5,717 nucleotides of DNA from contig JBAZZE010000035.1 of NCBI GenBank assembly GCA_041658955.1, forward strand, positions 1 to 5,717. The letters run 5' to 3'. This stretch comes from UBA2283 sp041658955 (GTDB lineage Bacteria > Patescibacteriota > Microgenomatia > UBA12405). The stretch's first letter is position 1; each line of letters starts with the position of its first letter. Position numbers and translations under genes: made by a program. This document shows positions 1 through 4,743 of this stretch, piece by piece. Under the pieces are notes generated by a model. That model ran no database searches, had not been told where the DNA came from, and saw only the letters and a program-made list of their open reading frames with translations.

Positions 1-81
1 GACTGCGCTCAAAATCGAATAACCAAATGCAACTAACACCAGCGCTCCAATCGCTTCATTTCGTTCAGTCAACCATTTCAT
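1..81 (-). CDS. N-terminal fragment of a membrane protein, cut by the window edge
   Basis: An open frame of 27 codons begins at the ATG at 81 and runs leftward off the window without a stop. It reads MKWLTERNEAIG followed by a hydrophobic stretch (ALVLVAFGYSIL), which looks like a short charged cytoplasmic start followed by a first membrane segment. The start is supported by a perfect TATAAT on the minus strand (93-88) exactly six bases before the ATG, so the transcript probably begins at or next to the start codon. No Shine-Dalgarno site is needed or clearly present. The gene diverges from the small membrane peptide at 120-233 and shares a symmetric promoter with it. The family cannot be recognised from 27 residues. 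Confidence 0.6.
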   Translation of the reverse strand, partial: MKWLTERNEAIGALVLVAFGYSILSAV

Positions 82-119
82 GCCCTGATTATAACCAAAT
101 TATTGGCTATAATTACACC
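82..119. promoter_or_regulatory. Symmetric divergent promoter built on a 26-bp palindrome
   Basis: Positions 88-113 form an inverted repeat with 11-bp arms (ATTATAACCAA and TTGGCTATAAT), a single mismatch and a 4-bp centre. The outer end of each arm is a perfect -10 hexamer: TATAAT on the plus strand at 108-113 and TATAAT on the minus strand at 93-88. Each is followed by six bases and then an ATG (120 on plus, 81 on minus), so both starts lie at the same distance from the dyad axis. A -35 match for the plus promoter is poor (CTGATT at 85-90, three of six). Transcription starting about seven bases past each -10 box would give leaderless messages. The palindrome could also be an operator for a dimeric regulator; the sequence does not decide between these. 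Confidence 0.65.
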
Positions 120-233
120 ATGGATCAAGTTATGAATCTGTTTATTGCCGCCGCCGATTGGTTTGTCAGAACTTTTATCTATCTGGTCAACTGGCTTTAC
201 CACATTTTGCTAAATCTTTTTCGTTCGCTCTAA
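120..233 (+). CDS. Small single-span membrane protein, 37 residues
   Basis: The proposed product begins MDQVMNLFIAAADWF and is almost entirely hydrophobic and aromatic. One membrane helix lies at about residues 5-33, and the protein ends in Leu-Phe-Arg-Ser-Leu. An in-frame ATG at 27 would lengthen it to 68 residues, but that start has no promoter or ribosome site and would put the -10 box inside the gene. The ATG at 120 lies six bases behind TATAAT, the spacing seen at several other genes here. The TAA stop (231-233) overlaps the stop of the convergent VOC gene. No family is recognised. It could be a small regulatory or toxin-like membrane peptide, but nothing in the sequence proves translation. 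Confidence 0.45.
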   Translation: MDQVMNLFIAAADWFVRTFIYLVNWLYHILLNLFRSL

Positions 234-1120
234 CTCTCGTTGTAGACGCGTTCTAGTTCTGCGATATCAAACTTCTTCATTTTCAAAAATGCTTCAGTAA
301 CTTTAGCAATTTTTGATTGATTACCGCTCCCCATCATTCTGTCCATAGCGTTTGGAACAATTTGCCAAGATACTCCGTATTTATCTTTAAGCCACCCGCA
401 TTGTTCTGCCTCAGGTACCGCTGATAAGTTTCCCCAGTATTCATCTATTTCTGCTTGGTTTTCACAGTGAACCACCAACGATACTGCTTCATTAAATCCA
501 AATTTATGATCATGAGCACTATCCATTGACGCAAACTCCACACCAGCTAAGGAAAACGAAGCGTGCTTTACAGTCCCTTCTTTATCAGGTTCTTCTCCCG
601 CACCATAAGTCATCATATCGCCAATAGTTGAATTTGGAAAAGTTGAAGCATAATGGCTCATTGCTTCTCTAGCTTTTCCACATACTTCACCTACAAACAT
701 TAATGTCGGTACAATTTTTTGATTAAATTTTTCTTTTCCTCTATAAATCAGTTGCCAGGACACACCAAATTTATCCTGTAACCAGCCGTATTTTTCAGCA
801 AACGGATATTTCCCCAATTCCATCAAAGCCTCTCCACCAGTAAACAATTTATTCCATAATCTATCCAGTTCTTCGATCGACTCGCAATTAACCATGAATG
901 AAATCGATGGATTAATTTTGAATAGGGGACCTGCCGATATCATTCCAAACTCCTGTCCCTCAATTAAGATAGATGCCATGTCCACTTTGCCAGAAGGTGT
1001 ATTTTCTAGACTCGATTTGCTTAATATTTTTGAGTTTCCAAAAGTTGTTGTATAAAGTTCTGCTGCCTCTAATGCTTCTTTATCAAACCACAAATAAGGC
1101 GTAATTTTTTGTCTATCCAT
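230..1120 (-). CDS. Two-domain VOC family protein (PhnB-like)
   Basis: The 296-residue product has two tandem copies of the PhnB-like glyoxalase/VOC fold (the family once called 3-demethylubiquinone methyltransferase-like), at about residues 5-127 and 135-256. Each copy opens with a KITPYLWF- or KIVPTLMF-type strand and closes with the hallmark GW-L-DK-(F/Y)-GVSWQ (residues 112-123 and 242-253). A lysine-rich helical tail follows (about 270-296). VOC proteins are metal-dependent enzymes or antibiotic-binding proteins, but this subfamily has no settled reaction, so the substrate is unknown. ATG at 1120 is preferred over an in-frame TTG at 1129, because the family normally begins a few residues before the first strand. 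There is no clear Shine-Dalgarno site. TATAAA and TAAATT lie shortly upstream, so a very short leader is possible. Otherwise it is read with the DUF1761 gene 25 bases upstream. It probably acts in the cytoplasm. Confidence 0.92.
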   Translation of the reverse strand: MDRQKITPYLWFDKEALEAAELYTTTFGNSKILSKSSLENTPSGKVDMASILIEGQEFGMISAGPLFKINPSISFMVNCESIEELDRLWNKLFTGGEALMELGKYPFAEKYGWLQDKFGVSWQLIYRGKEKFNQKIVPTLMFVGEVCGKAREAMSHYASTFPNSTIGDMMTYGAGEEPDKEGTVKHASFSLAGVEFASMDSAHDHKFGFNEAVSLVVHCENQAEIDEYWGNLSAVPEAEQCGWLKDKYGVSWQIVPNAMDRMMGSGNQSKIAKVTEAFLKMKKFDIAELERVYNES

Positions 1121-1145
1121 GTTTATCAAAATTTATAATGGAAAA

Positions 1146-1562
1146 TTAACCCATCATTTTGAAAACTGCCGCCGCAATCTCCAAAGCCCCCAAAGCTGCT
1201 CCTGCCTGAATCGCTATTTTAGTGACTATCCATTTACTTTCAGTTCCTCCAAAAAGCACGCTACTCGTTTGGGTGGGGACTACAAAACCGATCCAGAAAA
1301 ACCCTGCCATTGCGTATGCATTCCAGCTAGGTTGATTACCTATAAATATTGCCAACACCAAACTCGTTAATAGTGTTACCAGGAATTGAACCCCATATAT
1401 TGGGCCCATTTCCTTCATCATTTTCTCTTGGATTTCTTTTGAAAGTTTATCAAACCCGTGAATTTTACCCCAAAGCTTCCCAAATAATGCACCATACCAC
1501 ACCGCTCCCCATATAAATTGTAAAACAGTTGCTAAGAGTACTGCCACCATATTTATATTCAT
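1146..1562 (-). CDS. DUF1761 family membrane protein
   Basis: This 138-residue integral membrane protein has four likely spans, at about residues 4-24, 54-75, 80-100 and 112-136. The first span runs into an aromatic motif, WYGALFGKLW (22-31). That motif, the overall length and the four-span layout are typical of the DUF1761 family, whose function is not established. Between spans 1 and 2 is a charged loop rich in Lys and Glu (36-52). The ATG at 1562 lies six bases behind a perfect TATAAT, so its message is probably leaderless. It precedes the VOC gene by 25 bases on the same strand, consistent with a two-gene unit. Any shared role with the VOC protein is unknown. Confidence 0.85.
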   Translation of the reverse strand: MNINMVAVLLATVLQFIWGAVWYGALFGKLWGKIHGFDKLSKEIQEKMMKEMGPIYGVQFLVTLLTSLVLAIFIGNQPSWNAYAMAGFFWIGFVVPTQTSSVLFGGTESKWIVTKIAIQAGAALGALEIAAAVFKMMG

Positions 1563-1568
1563 AAAAAT

Positions 1569-1596
1569 ATTATACTACCATTTTAGTAGCAGTTAA
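1569..1596 (-). promoter_or_regulatory. Promoter of the DUF1761-VOC unit
   Basis: On the minus strand a perfect -10 hexamer TATAAT (1574-1569) is preceded at 16 bp by TTAACT (1596-1591), a four-of-six match to the -35 consensus. Six bases separate the -10 box from the ATG at 1562, so transcription is expected to start at the start codon. A 5-bp inverted repeat (TACTA 1573-1577, TAGTA 1584-1588) overlaps the -10 box and could be a weak operator. The -35 box overlaps the TAA stop of the preceding TfoX gene. Confidence 0.65.
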
Positions 1597-1937
1597 ATAA
1601 TACCCGTAACCGCCTTTTTTCTCTTCGGTTTTGGCTCTGGCAAACTTTCTGCTGTTATCTCCATTAAAGTTTGGAGCCACTCTCCATCCTCAATTTTTTC
1701 GTCAATCAACATTGATGGCTTGGCTCCCGGGTAGGCAGTTCCTTCTCTATAGTATTTACCCACAAAGATTTTCCCCGGATCAGTTATTTTTACAAACAAA
1801 TTATCATCACAAATCAACGCCACTACTTTATCTCCATAGTAAAGCGCGTACTCCCCAAACATTTTTATCGCTCTATATTCTCTTCCATTTCCCAGCTGGT
1901 CCAATATAAACTCAACTTTCGACTTCTCAGATGCCAT
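1593..1937 (-). CDS. TfoX N-terminal domain protein
   Basis: The 114-residue product is a stand-alone TfoX/Sxy N-terminal domain. Family landmarks are KMFGEYALYY (25-34), ALICDDNLFVK (40-50) and AYPGAKP (68-74), followed by a basic, proline-rich tail (101-114). The TfoX C-terminal domain is absent. In gamma-proteobacteria full-length TfoX/Sxy promotes competence-gene expression, but short N-domain proteins like this are widespread and their job is not known, so a role in competence should not be assumed. ATG at 1937 is chosen because GGGTGAT (1948-1942) sits four bases before it as a Shine-Dalgarno site. An in-frame GTG at 1946 is possible but lies inside that site. The start overlaps the end of the upstream DUF1697 gene by 11 bases, which implies coupled translation. 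Confidence 0.9.
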   Translation of the reverse strand: MASEKSKVEFILDQLGNGREYRAIKMFGEYALYYGDKVVALICDDNLFVKITDPGKIFVGKYYREGTAYPGAKPSMLIDEKIEDGEWLQTLMEITAESLPEPKPKRKKAVTGII

Positions 1938-2478
1938 TTTTATCACCCATCAATTGGTATAGCTTTCGGATAGTATTTACATTTCTGGCGGTCATGTTTT
2001 TATAGACATCGGTACCAATAAACTTATTCATTCCACTTTTAGCATAATTTACTCGATCGATGTGCCAGATTATCGCTCTATCAGCATAAAGTAATGTATC
2101 TATCTCTGGTTTTAGCTTAATACTATCCACACTTTCTTTATTGTCTACACCCTCCCATAAAAACATAACATCAGTTTTTTGATCTGCATTATTCGCCCAA
2201 TCACTAGGTATTTTCTCGCAGATATTTTTTATATTCTCAAAACCTCTCACTACCAGTCTTAATTCAAATCCAAAAATTTCTCTTAATTTAGCTTCAGATT
2301 TATTAATTATCCTTTTCTCATCACTTTCATCAGTCTCAAAAATCACATTACCACTATTTATATATGTCACTACATTTTTATAACCTAGTGCTCCAAAACA
2401 TTCTTTTAGAGTTCCCATCCTTACTTTATTTTTCCCACCCACATTTATTCCCCGAAGCAAAGCCACATATTTAGTCAT
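1927..2478 (-). CDS. DUF1697 family protein
   Basis: The 183-residue product matches the DUF1697 family over its whole length. It has the near-invariant opening YVALLRGINVGGKNKV (4-19), the helix with Met-Gly-Thr-Leu (21-24) and YINSGNVIFE (39-48). Near the C-terminus comes a TARNVNTIRKL-type motif (about 163-173). The family is common in bacteria, usually about 180 residues, and has no assigned biochemical activity; a soluble cytoplasmic protein is likely. The ATG at 2478 lies five bases behind TAAAAT. The TGA stop lies inside the start of the TfoX gene, so the two form an operon with DUF1697 first. Genes of the DUF1697, TfoX-N and VOC/PhnB kinds often occur near each other in my recollection, but the reason is unknown. 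Confidence 0.92.
   Translation of the reverse strand: MTKYVALLRGINVGGKNKVRMGTLKECFGALGYKNVVTYINSGNVIFETDESDEKRIINKSEAKLREIFGFELRLVVRGFENIKNICEKIPSDWANNADQKTDVMFLWEGVDNKESVDSIKLKPEIDTLLYADRAIIWHIDRVNYAKSGMNKFIGTDVYKNMTARNVNTIRKLYQLMGDKNGI
1942..1948 (-). promoter_or_regulatory. Shine-Dalgarno site of the TfoX gene inside the DUF1697 gene
   Basis: On the minus strand GGGTGAT is followed by AAAA and the ATG at 1937. It lies within the last codons of the DUF1697 frame (Met-Gly-Asp-Lys) and decides the ATG over the in-frame GTG at 1946. Among the A+T-rich genes here it is the only clear ribosome site, and it serves a gene that cannot be leaderless because it sits inside an operon. Confidence 0.6.
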
Positions 2479-2483
2479 GCTCT

Positions 2484-2513
2484 ATTTTAAAGCAAAATCC
2501 CCACCATTACCAA
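2484..2513 (-). promoter_or_regulatory. Promoter of the DUF1697-TfoX operon
   Basis: On the minus strand TTGGTA (2513-2508, four of six) and TAAAAT (2489-2484, five of six) are separated by 18 bp. Five bases follow before the ATG at 2478, so the expected start of transcription falls on or next to the start codon. Confidence 0.55.
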
Positions 2514-2544
2514 CATCTTTCCAATCAATTAATACCCTATAATA

Positions 2545-2573
2545 TTGACATTTTTAGGTTTAATTGCTACAAT
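2545..2573 (+). promoter_or_regulatory. Strong sigma-70-type promoter of the lipoprotein gene
   Basis: A perfect -35 box TTGACA (2545-2550) and a five-of-six -10 box TACAAT (2568-2573) are separated by the optimal 17 bp. A TGC just before the -10 box adds an extended -10 element. Transcription should begin near 2580, leaving a leader of about 150 bases before the ATG at 2730. This is the closest match to consensus in the window. A second TATAAT (2538-2543) just upstream has no matching -35 box. Confidence 0.8.
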
Positions 2574-2591
2574 ATCCATAAGTAATCAATA

Positions 2592-2637
2592 CACACAAAT
2601 GCTGTGTGAACCTGTTTGCTTAGTTCTTTAAAAATTT
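2592..2637 (+). promoter_or_regulatory. Hairpin plus boxA-like element in the leader (possible antitermination site)
   Basis: Shortly after the predicted transcription start, CACACA (2592-2597) and TGTGTG (2603-2608) form a 6-bp stem with the five-base loop AATGC. Twelve bases further on, TAGTTCTTTAAAAATTT (2621-2637) resembles the boxA element of ribosomal RNA leaders, whose core is GTTCTTTGAAAA in Bacillus and TGCTCTTTAACAA in E. coli. A small hairpin followed by boxA is the layout of nut-like sites where Nus factors load. That this one works in antitermination is inference. The A+T-rich boxA match could arise by chance. Confidence 0.35.
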
Positions 2638-2654
2638 GCAGGATTTACTTAAAC

Positions 2655-2710
2655 ATTGGGCTGAAGAAATTGATTTGCATCATGCGATGTAGACAATAAT
2701 TCAGTCCAAT
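2655..2710 (+). ncRNA. Long imperfect hairpin in the 5' leader of the lipoprotein gene
   Basis: ATTGGGCTGAA (2655-2665) pairs with TTCAGTCCAAT (2700-2710) over 11 bp with one G-U pair. Inside, after a small internal loop, ATTG (2669-2672) pairs with CAAT (2694-2697). After one bulged A (2673), TTTGCATC (2674-2681) pairs with GATGTAGA (2686-2693) with two G-U pairs, closed by the loop ATGC. About 23 base pairs in a 56-base element is well beyond what an untranslated A+T-rich spacer would be expected to show. It ends four bases before the Shine-Dalgarno site (2715-2720), so it could control ribosome access or message stability as a cis-acting element. It matches no riboswitch class I recognise. 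Confidence 0.55.
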
Positions 2711-2714
2711 TTAG

Positions 2715-2720
2715 AAAGGA
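2715..2720 (+). promoter_or_regulatory. Shine-Dalgarno site of the lipoprotein gene
   Basis: AAAGGA lies nine bases before the ATG at 2730 and just downstream of the long leader hairpin. It is a strong, conventional ribosome site, unlike the starts of most flanking genes, and fixes the start codon. Confidence 0.7.
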
Positions 2721-2729
2721 ATTTGTATC

Positions 2730-3761
2730 ATGTCCCGCACTTCAAAGTTCTTGTCCCTGGCTCTGGTCCTGACGTTCATGTTGGCTTGCCTCCCTGGCAT
2801 GACAACCCCGACCACCCCCGCGCCCACAGCCACAGAGGTTTCAGCAACTGAAACCCCGGCAATTGTCCCCACCGCCACTGAAGATATTGCTTATGACCTT
2901 ACAGTGAAGTTCGCCCAGTACTCGCCAAACGGCAAGCACCTTGTCACGATTGTCAGTGACAATGGCGGCGAAAGTTGGAATTTGATGCTCGATGGTAAGG
3001 TCCGCGACGAAGACGTCCCTGAAGCTGGTCCCGTAGTCTGGAGTCCCGAAAGCGATGCCTTCGTTTTGTCTGGCCCGGATGGTTTGTGCTATTACATAGG
3101 CAGACATATTGGGACTATCGCCGAGTTCTGCTATGAAGAGTACCCTTGGGCAACGGCTGTTTCCTTCGTAACGGGTTATCAAGGTGAGAAGGTCTGGTTC
3201 CTCTACAACGGTGACATTTACTCAGTCACTCCAGATTGGTCTTCTCAGCCGGTCAAGTTCGTCACCGAAGATAAGATGTCTTTCATTGATCTCGCGGTAA
3301 CGAAGCATGGCTATTATCTTGCGGCGACCACGGATGAGGGTGAGCTGGTAGTCTTTGAGACCAATGGCAAGTATGTTCGCACCTACGATTGTGCCAACGC
3401 CACCTGGGCTCTGGATGGAAATTTGGCTTGTGTCACCAAGAAAGGTGAAGACGCTCTGATCATGTTTGTTGACATCACCAAACCAGGGCAAGAGACTACT
3501 CTCAACGTCAAAAACCTCCGCCCCGAGAATTTTCTCTATTCACCCAATGCTAGCAAGCTGGCGTTTTATTACGCCGGCGGCGTGTTCTGGGTGCGACTCA
3601 GCGACATGACGGTCTACTACGCCAGCAACCCTTTGGGTCTGGGATTCAACCATTCTTGGCGCCCCAATACCTCGTACATCGTCTATGACGAATGCGTGGA
3701 ATTAATCTGCACCACCAAGGAAGTTGTCCCGGCGACGAAGAATAAGTGGCATCCTCAGTAA
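2730..3761 (+). CDS. Secreted, probably lipid-anchored beta-propeller protein
   Basis: The 343-residue product starts with a signal peptide: a basic start, a hydrophobic core at 7-19 and Cys20 after Met-Leu-Ala, an acceptable though not ideal lipobox. A Pro/Thr-rich linker follows (about 24-50, with repeated PTAT-like units), of the sort common in Anaerolineae (Chloroflexota) lipoproteins. Residues 60-330 look like a TolB/WD40-like beta-propeller. Repeated strand units include YSPNGKHLVTIV (64-75), VVWSPESDAFVLSG (102-115), LYSPNASKLAFYY (269-281) and WRPNTSYIVYD (310-320). Six cysteines besides Cys20 fall in three close pairs (120/134, 221/234, 322/327), suggesting disulfides outside the cytoplasm. 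A binding or scaffolding role at the cell surface is inferred; no catalytic motif is seen. The gene is clearly richer in G+C than its neighbours and has its own promoter, leader, ribosome site and terminator. It may be acquired. Confidence 0.85.
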   Translation: MSRTSKFLSLALVLTFMLACLPGMTTPTTPAPTATEVSATETPAIVPTATEDIAYDLTVKFAQYSPNGKHLVTIVSDNGGESWNLMLDGKVRDEDVPEAGPVVWSPESDAFVLSGPDGLCYYIGRHIGTIAEFCYEEYPWATAVSFVTGYQGEKVWFLYNGDIYSVTPDWSSQPVKFVTEDKMSFIDLAVTKHGYYLAATTDEGELVVFETNGKYVRTYDCANATWALDGNLACVTKKGEDALIMFVDITKPGQETTLNVKNLRPENFLYSPNASKLAFYYAGGVFWVRLSDMTVYYASNPLGLGFNHSWRPNTSYIVYDECVELICTTKEVVPATKNKWHPQ

Positions 3762-3773
3762 ATCCTGCCACGG

Positions 3774-3823
3774 CGGCAATCAAAAGTGGAGGCCATCTTG
3801 GCCTCCACTGCGATTGTTTGCCG
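3774..3823 (+). repeat. Large inverted repeat just after the lipoprotein gene
   Basis: AGTGGAGGCCA (3785-3795) and TGGCCTCCACT (3799-3809) are perfect 11-bp arms around a three-base centre. Outside them CAATC (3777-3781) pairs with GATTG (3812-3816), and CGGC (3774-3777) can pair with GCCG (3820-3823) around a TTT bulge. The RNA would fold into one long G+C-rich stem starting 12 bases after the stop codon. No T run follows, so it is not a standard intrinsic terminator. It may protect the 3' end of the message, or be part of a repeat element together with the unit at 3835-3875. Confidence 0.6.
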
Positions 3824-3834
3824 TAGATTATAGT

Positions 3835-3875
3835 CCGGTATCTACCGGGCCTGATGAACCTGAGCTCGTCGAAGG
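3835..3875 (+). repeat. REP-like repeat unit with CCTGAGCTCGTCGAAGG
   Basis: CCGGT (3835-3839) and ACCGG (3844-3848) form a small hairpin with loop ATCT. CCTGAGCTCGTCGAAGG (3859-3875) then matches, with one change, the dispersed intergenic motif CCTGAGCTTGTCGAAGG that I know from many G+C-rich bacterial genomes. When such motifs are mis-translated they give peptides like PELVEG, and one plus-strand frame here does the same. The A+T-rich flanks contain no second copy in this window. The motif fits the G+C-rich block, suggesting it travelled with it. Confidence 0.5.
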
Positions 3876-3891
3876 TGAAATAATCAATCAA

Positions 3892-3920
3892 AAAAAATCC
3901 GCTTTATTGGCGGATTTTTT
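3892..3920. terminator. Bidirectional intrinsic terminator
   Basis: AAAAAATCCGC (3892-3902) pairs with GCGGATTTTTT (3910-3920) around the seven-base loop TTTATTG. The plus-strand transcript ends in six U and the minus-strand transcript in eight U (3897-3890). It lies between the convergent lipoprotein gene and the DUF4260 gene, whose stop is only six bases away, and should serve both. Confidence 0.88.
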
Positions 3921-3926
3921 AATAAC

Positions 3927-4280
3927 TTAATTCCCTATTTTCCCCAGGTGTGTGTCCCTAAATCCAGTAAAATGTTTTAATCCAAAACCAAGGAATCGGT
4001 CAATGGCAATATGAGCTGTAAAGGCTATTCCCAATGACATTACAAATTTGTCTTGTAAGAACCATCCCCAGATCATCATCATCAAAGTCAGGCTATAAGT
4101 ATGAACTAAGTTATATACTATCGCTCCTACTTTATTTCCCCATTTATACGCCACAATAGTTATGTCTGGTAAAAGTAGTAATATTCCAAACTGTAGCCAA
4201 GTTCCTCCGGTTTTTTGATAAAACCACAGACTTAGTAAAAATATCGCCGCTCCCTCAAGTCTTAATAATATTTCGATCAT
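3927..4280 (-). CDS. DUF4260 family membrane protein
   Basis: The 117-residue product fits the DUF4260 family from end to end. It opens with LLRLEGAAIFLLSLWFY (5-21), followed by a Leu-rich second span ending LLPDITIVAY (36-45). NLVHTY (57-62) starts the third span, and a His-Ile-x-x-Asp-Arg motif with FGLKH (90-103) and FRDTHLG (107-113) closes the protein. About four membrane segments are expected. The conserved His and Asp residues hint at a metal or catalytic site, but the family has no known activity. The ATG follows the TAA of the DUF1003 gene with no base between and has no Shine-Dalgarno site, so translation probably depends on reinitiation by ribosomes finishing the upstream gene. 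Confidence 0.9.
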   Translation of the reverse strand: MIEILLRLEGAAIFLLSLWFYQKTGGTWLQFGILLLLPDITIVAYKWGNKVGAIVYNLVHTYSLTLMMMIWGWFLQDKFVMSLGIAFTAHIAIDRFLGFGLKHFTGFRDTHLGKIGN

Positions 4281-4685
4281 TTACTTTTTTAATAATGCCA
4301 ATATTTTATCGAGTTTTTCGTTTTCAATTCTCGCCAATGATTGTTGTAGTTCCTCAATCTCTCTTTTTGCTTCCACATTTGTCTCAAAATCATCATTTGC
4401 TTGTATCCTATCTCTATCTGATTGTCTGTTTTGCGACATCATAATAATTGGCGCTGCATAAGCTGCTTGTACCGAAAAAAGTAGGTTCAGCAAAATAAAT
4501 GGATATGGATCCCATTGAAAAAAATATGCACTCAGGTTCAGCATTACCCAAATCGAAATGAATACCGATAAAAATATTATGAATTTCCAGCTACCCATTA
4601 TTCTAGCTACCTCATCCGCAATTTTTTGACCCCTAGTTAATTTCTCTTTATGTTTTTGATGCCAAGTTTTTACTGAATCTTCCAT
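4281..4685 (-). CDS. DUF1003 family membrane protein
   Basis: The 134-residue product has the DUF1003 layout. A basic amphipathic start (LTRGQKIADEVARIMGSW, 16-33) leads into a first membrane span (35-56) and an aromatic loop with DPYPFILLN (59-67). A second span (62-83) runs into the signature MMSQNRQSDRDR (82-93). The C-terminal part (about 97-134) is charged and helical, probably a coiled coil. DUF1003 proteins are found at the cytoplasmic membrane, with no agreed function. ATG at 4685 is preferred over an in-frame ATG at 4712: TATATT (4696-4691) lies five bases before 4685 and would be inside the gene if the longer start were used. The gene is first in a two-gene unit with DUF4260. Confidence 0.92.
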   Translation of the reverse strand: MEDSVKTWHQKHKEKLTRGQKIADEVARIMGSWKFIIFLSVFISIWVMLNLSAYFFQWDPYPFILLNLLFSVQAAYAAPIIMMSQNRQSDRDRIQANDDFETNVEAKREIEELQQSLARIENEKLDKILALLKK

Positions 4686-4743
4686 GACTAAATATAACAT
4701 TTCCAAAATCAATGCCCCTATCTTACATTTGCTAAAATCAGTT
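4686..4743. promoter_or_regulatory. Divergent extended -10 promoters, 58 bp between start codons
   Basis: On the minus strand TGTTATATT (4699-4691) is an extended -10 element (TGN plus TATATT), five bases before the ATG at 4685. On the plus strand TGCTAAAAT (4730-4738) is also an extended -10 element (TGN plus TAAAAT), five bases before the ATG at 4744. Neither has a convincing -35 box, which the TG element commonly replaces. Both messages are predicted to start at or next to the start codon. Unlike the pair at 82-119, this one is not palindromic. Confidence 0.6.

Noticed and set aside
1119..1909. Plus-strand frames opposite the DUF1761 and TfoX genes (1119-1370, 1631-1909)
   Set aside because: Both are antisense shadows of clear family members, without start signals or family-like sequence.
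1593..1937. A competence regulator role for the TfoX-domain gene
   Set aside because: Only the N-terminal domain is present and no competence genes are nearby, so the name marks the fold rather than the function.
2655..2710. Integron attC recombination site
   Set aside because: The size and imperfect palindrome fit, but there is no RYYYAAC/GTTRRRY pair at the ends and no integrase or second cassette nearby.
2479..2729. tRNA, 6S RNA, tmRNA or CRISPR repeats in the 251-base spacer
   Set aside because: No cloverleaf, CCA end, tag frame or regularly spaced repeats are visible; the spacer is explained by two promoters and the lipoprotein leader.
2841..3491. Open frames on the minus strand inside the lipoprotein gene (2841-3182 and 3222-3491)
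   Set aside because: They lie wholly inside a well-supported gene, lack promoters or ribosome sites, and give no recognisable protein; they reflect the higher G+C content.
2583..3888. Target-site duplication flanking the G+C-rich block (TAATCAAT at 2583-2590 and 3881-3888)
   Set aside because: Eight A+T-rich bases in an A+T-rich background are easily found by chance, a similar AATCAAT occurs at 2524-2530, and one copy lies inside the predicted leader; no terminal repeats or transposase accompany it.
3646..3930. Two overlapping frames (minus 3646-3891, plus 3724-3930) across the lipoprotein gene end
   Set aside because: They run through inverted repeats, the REP-like unit and, for the plus frame, the terminator. 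The PELVEG-like peptide is the known artefact of translating such repeats.
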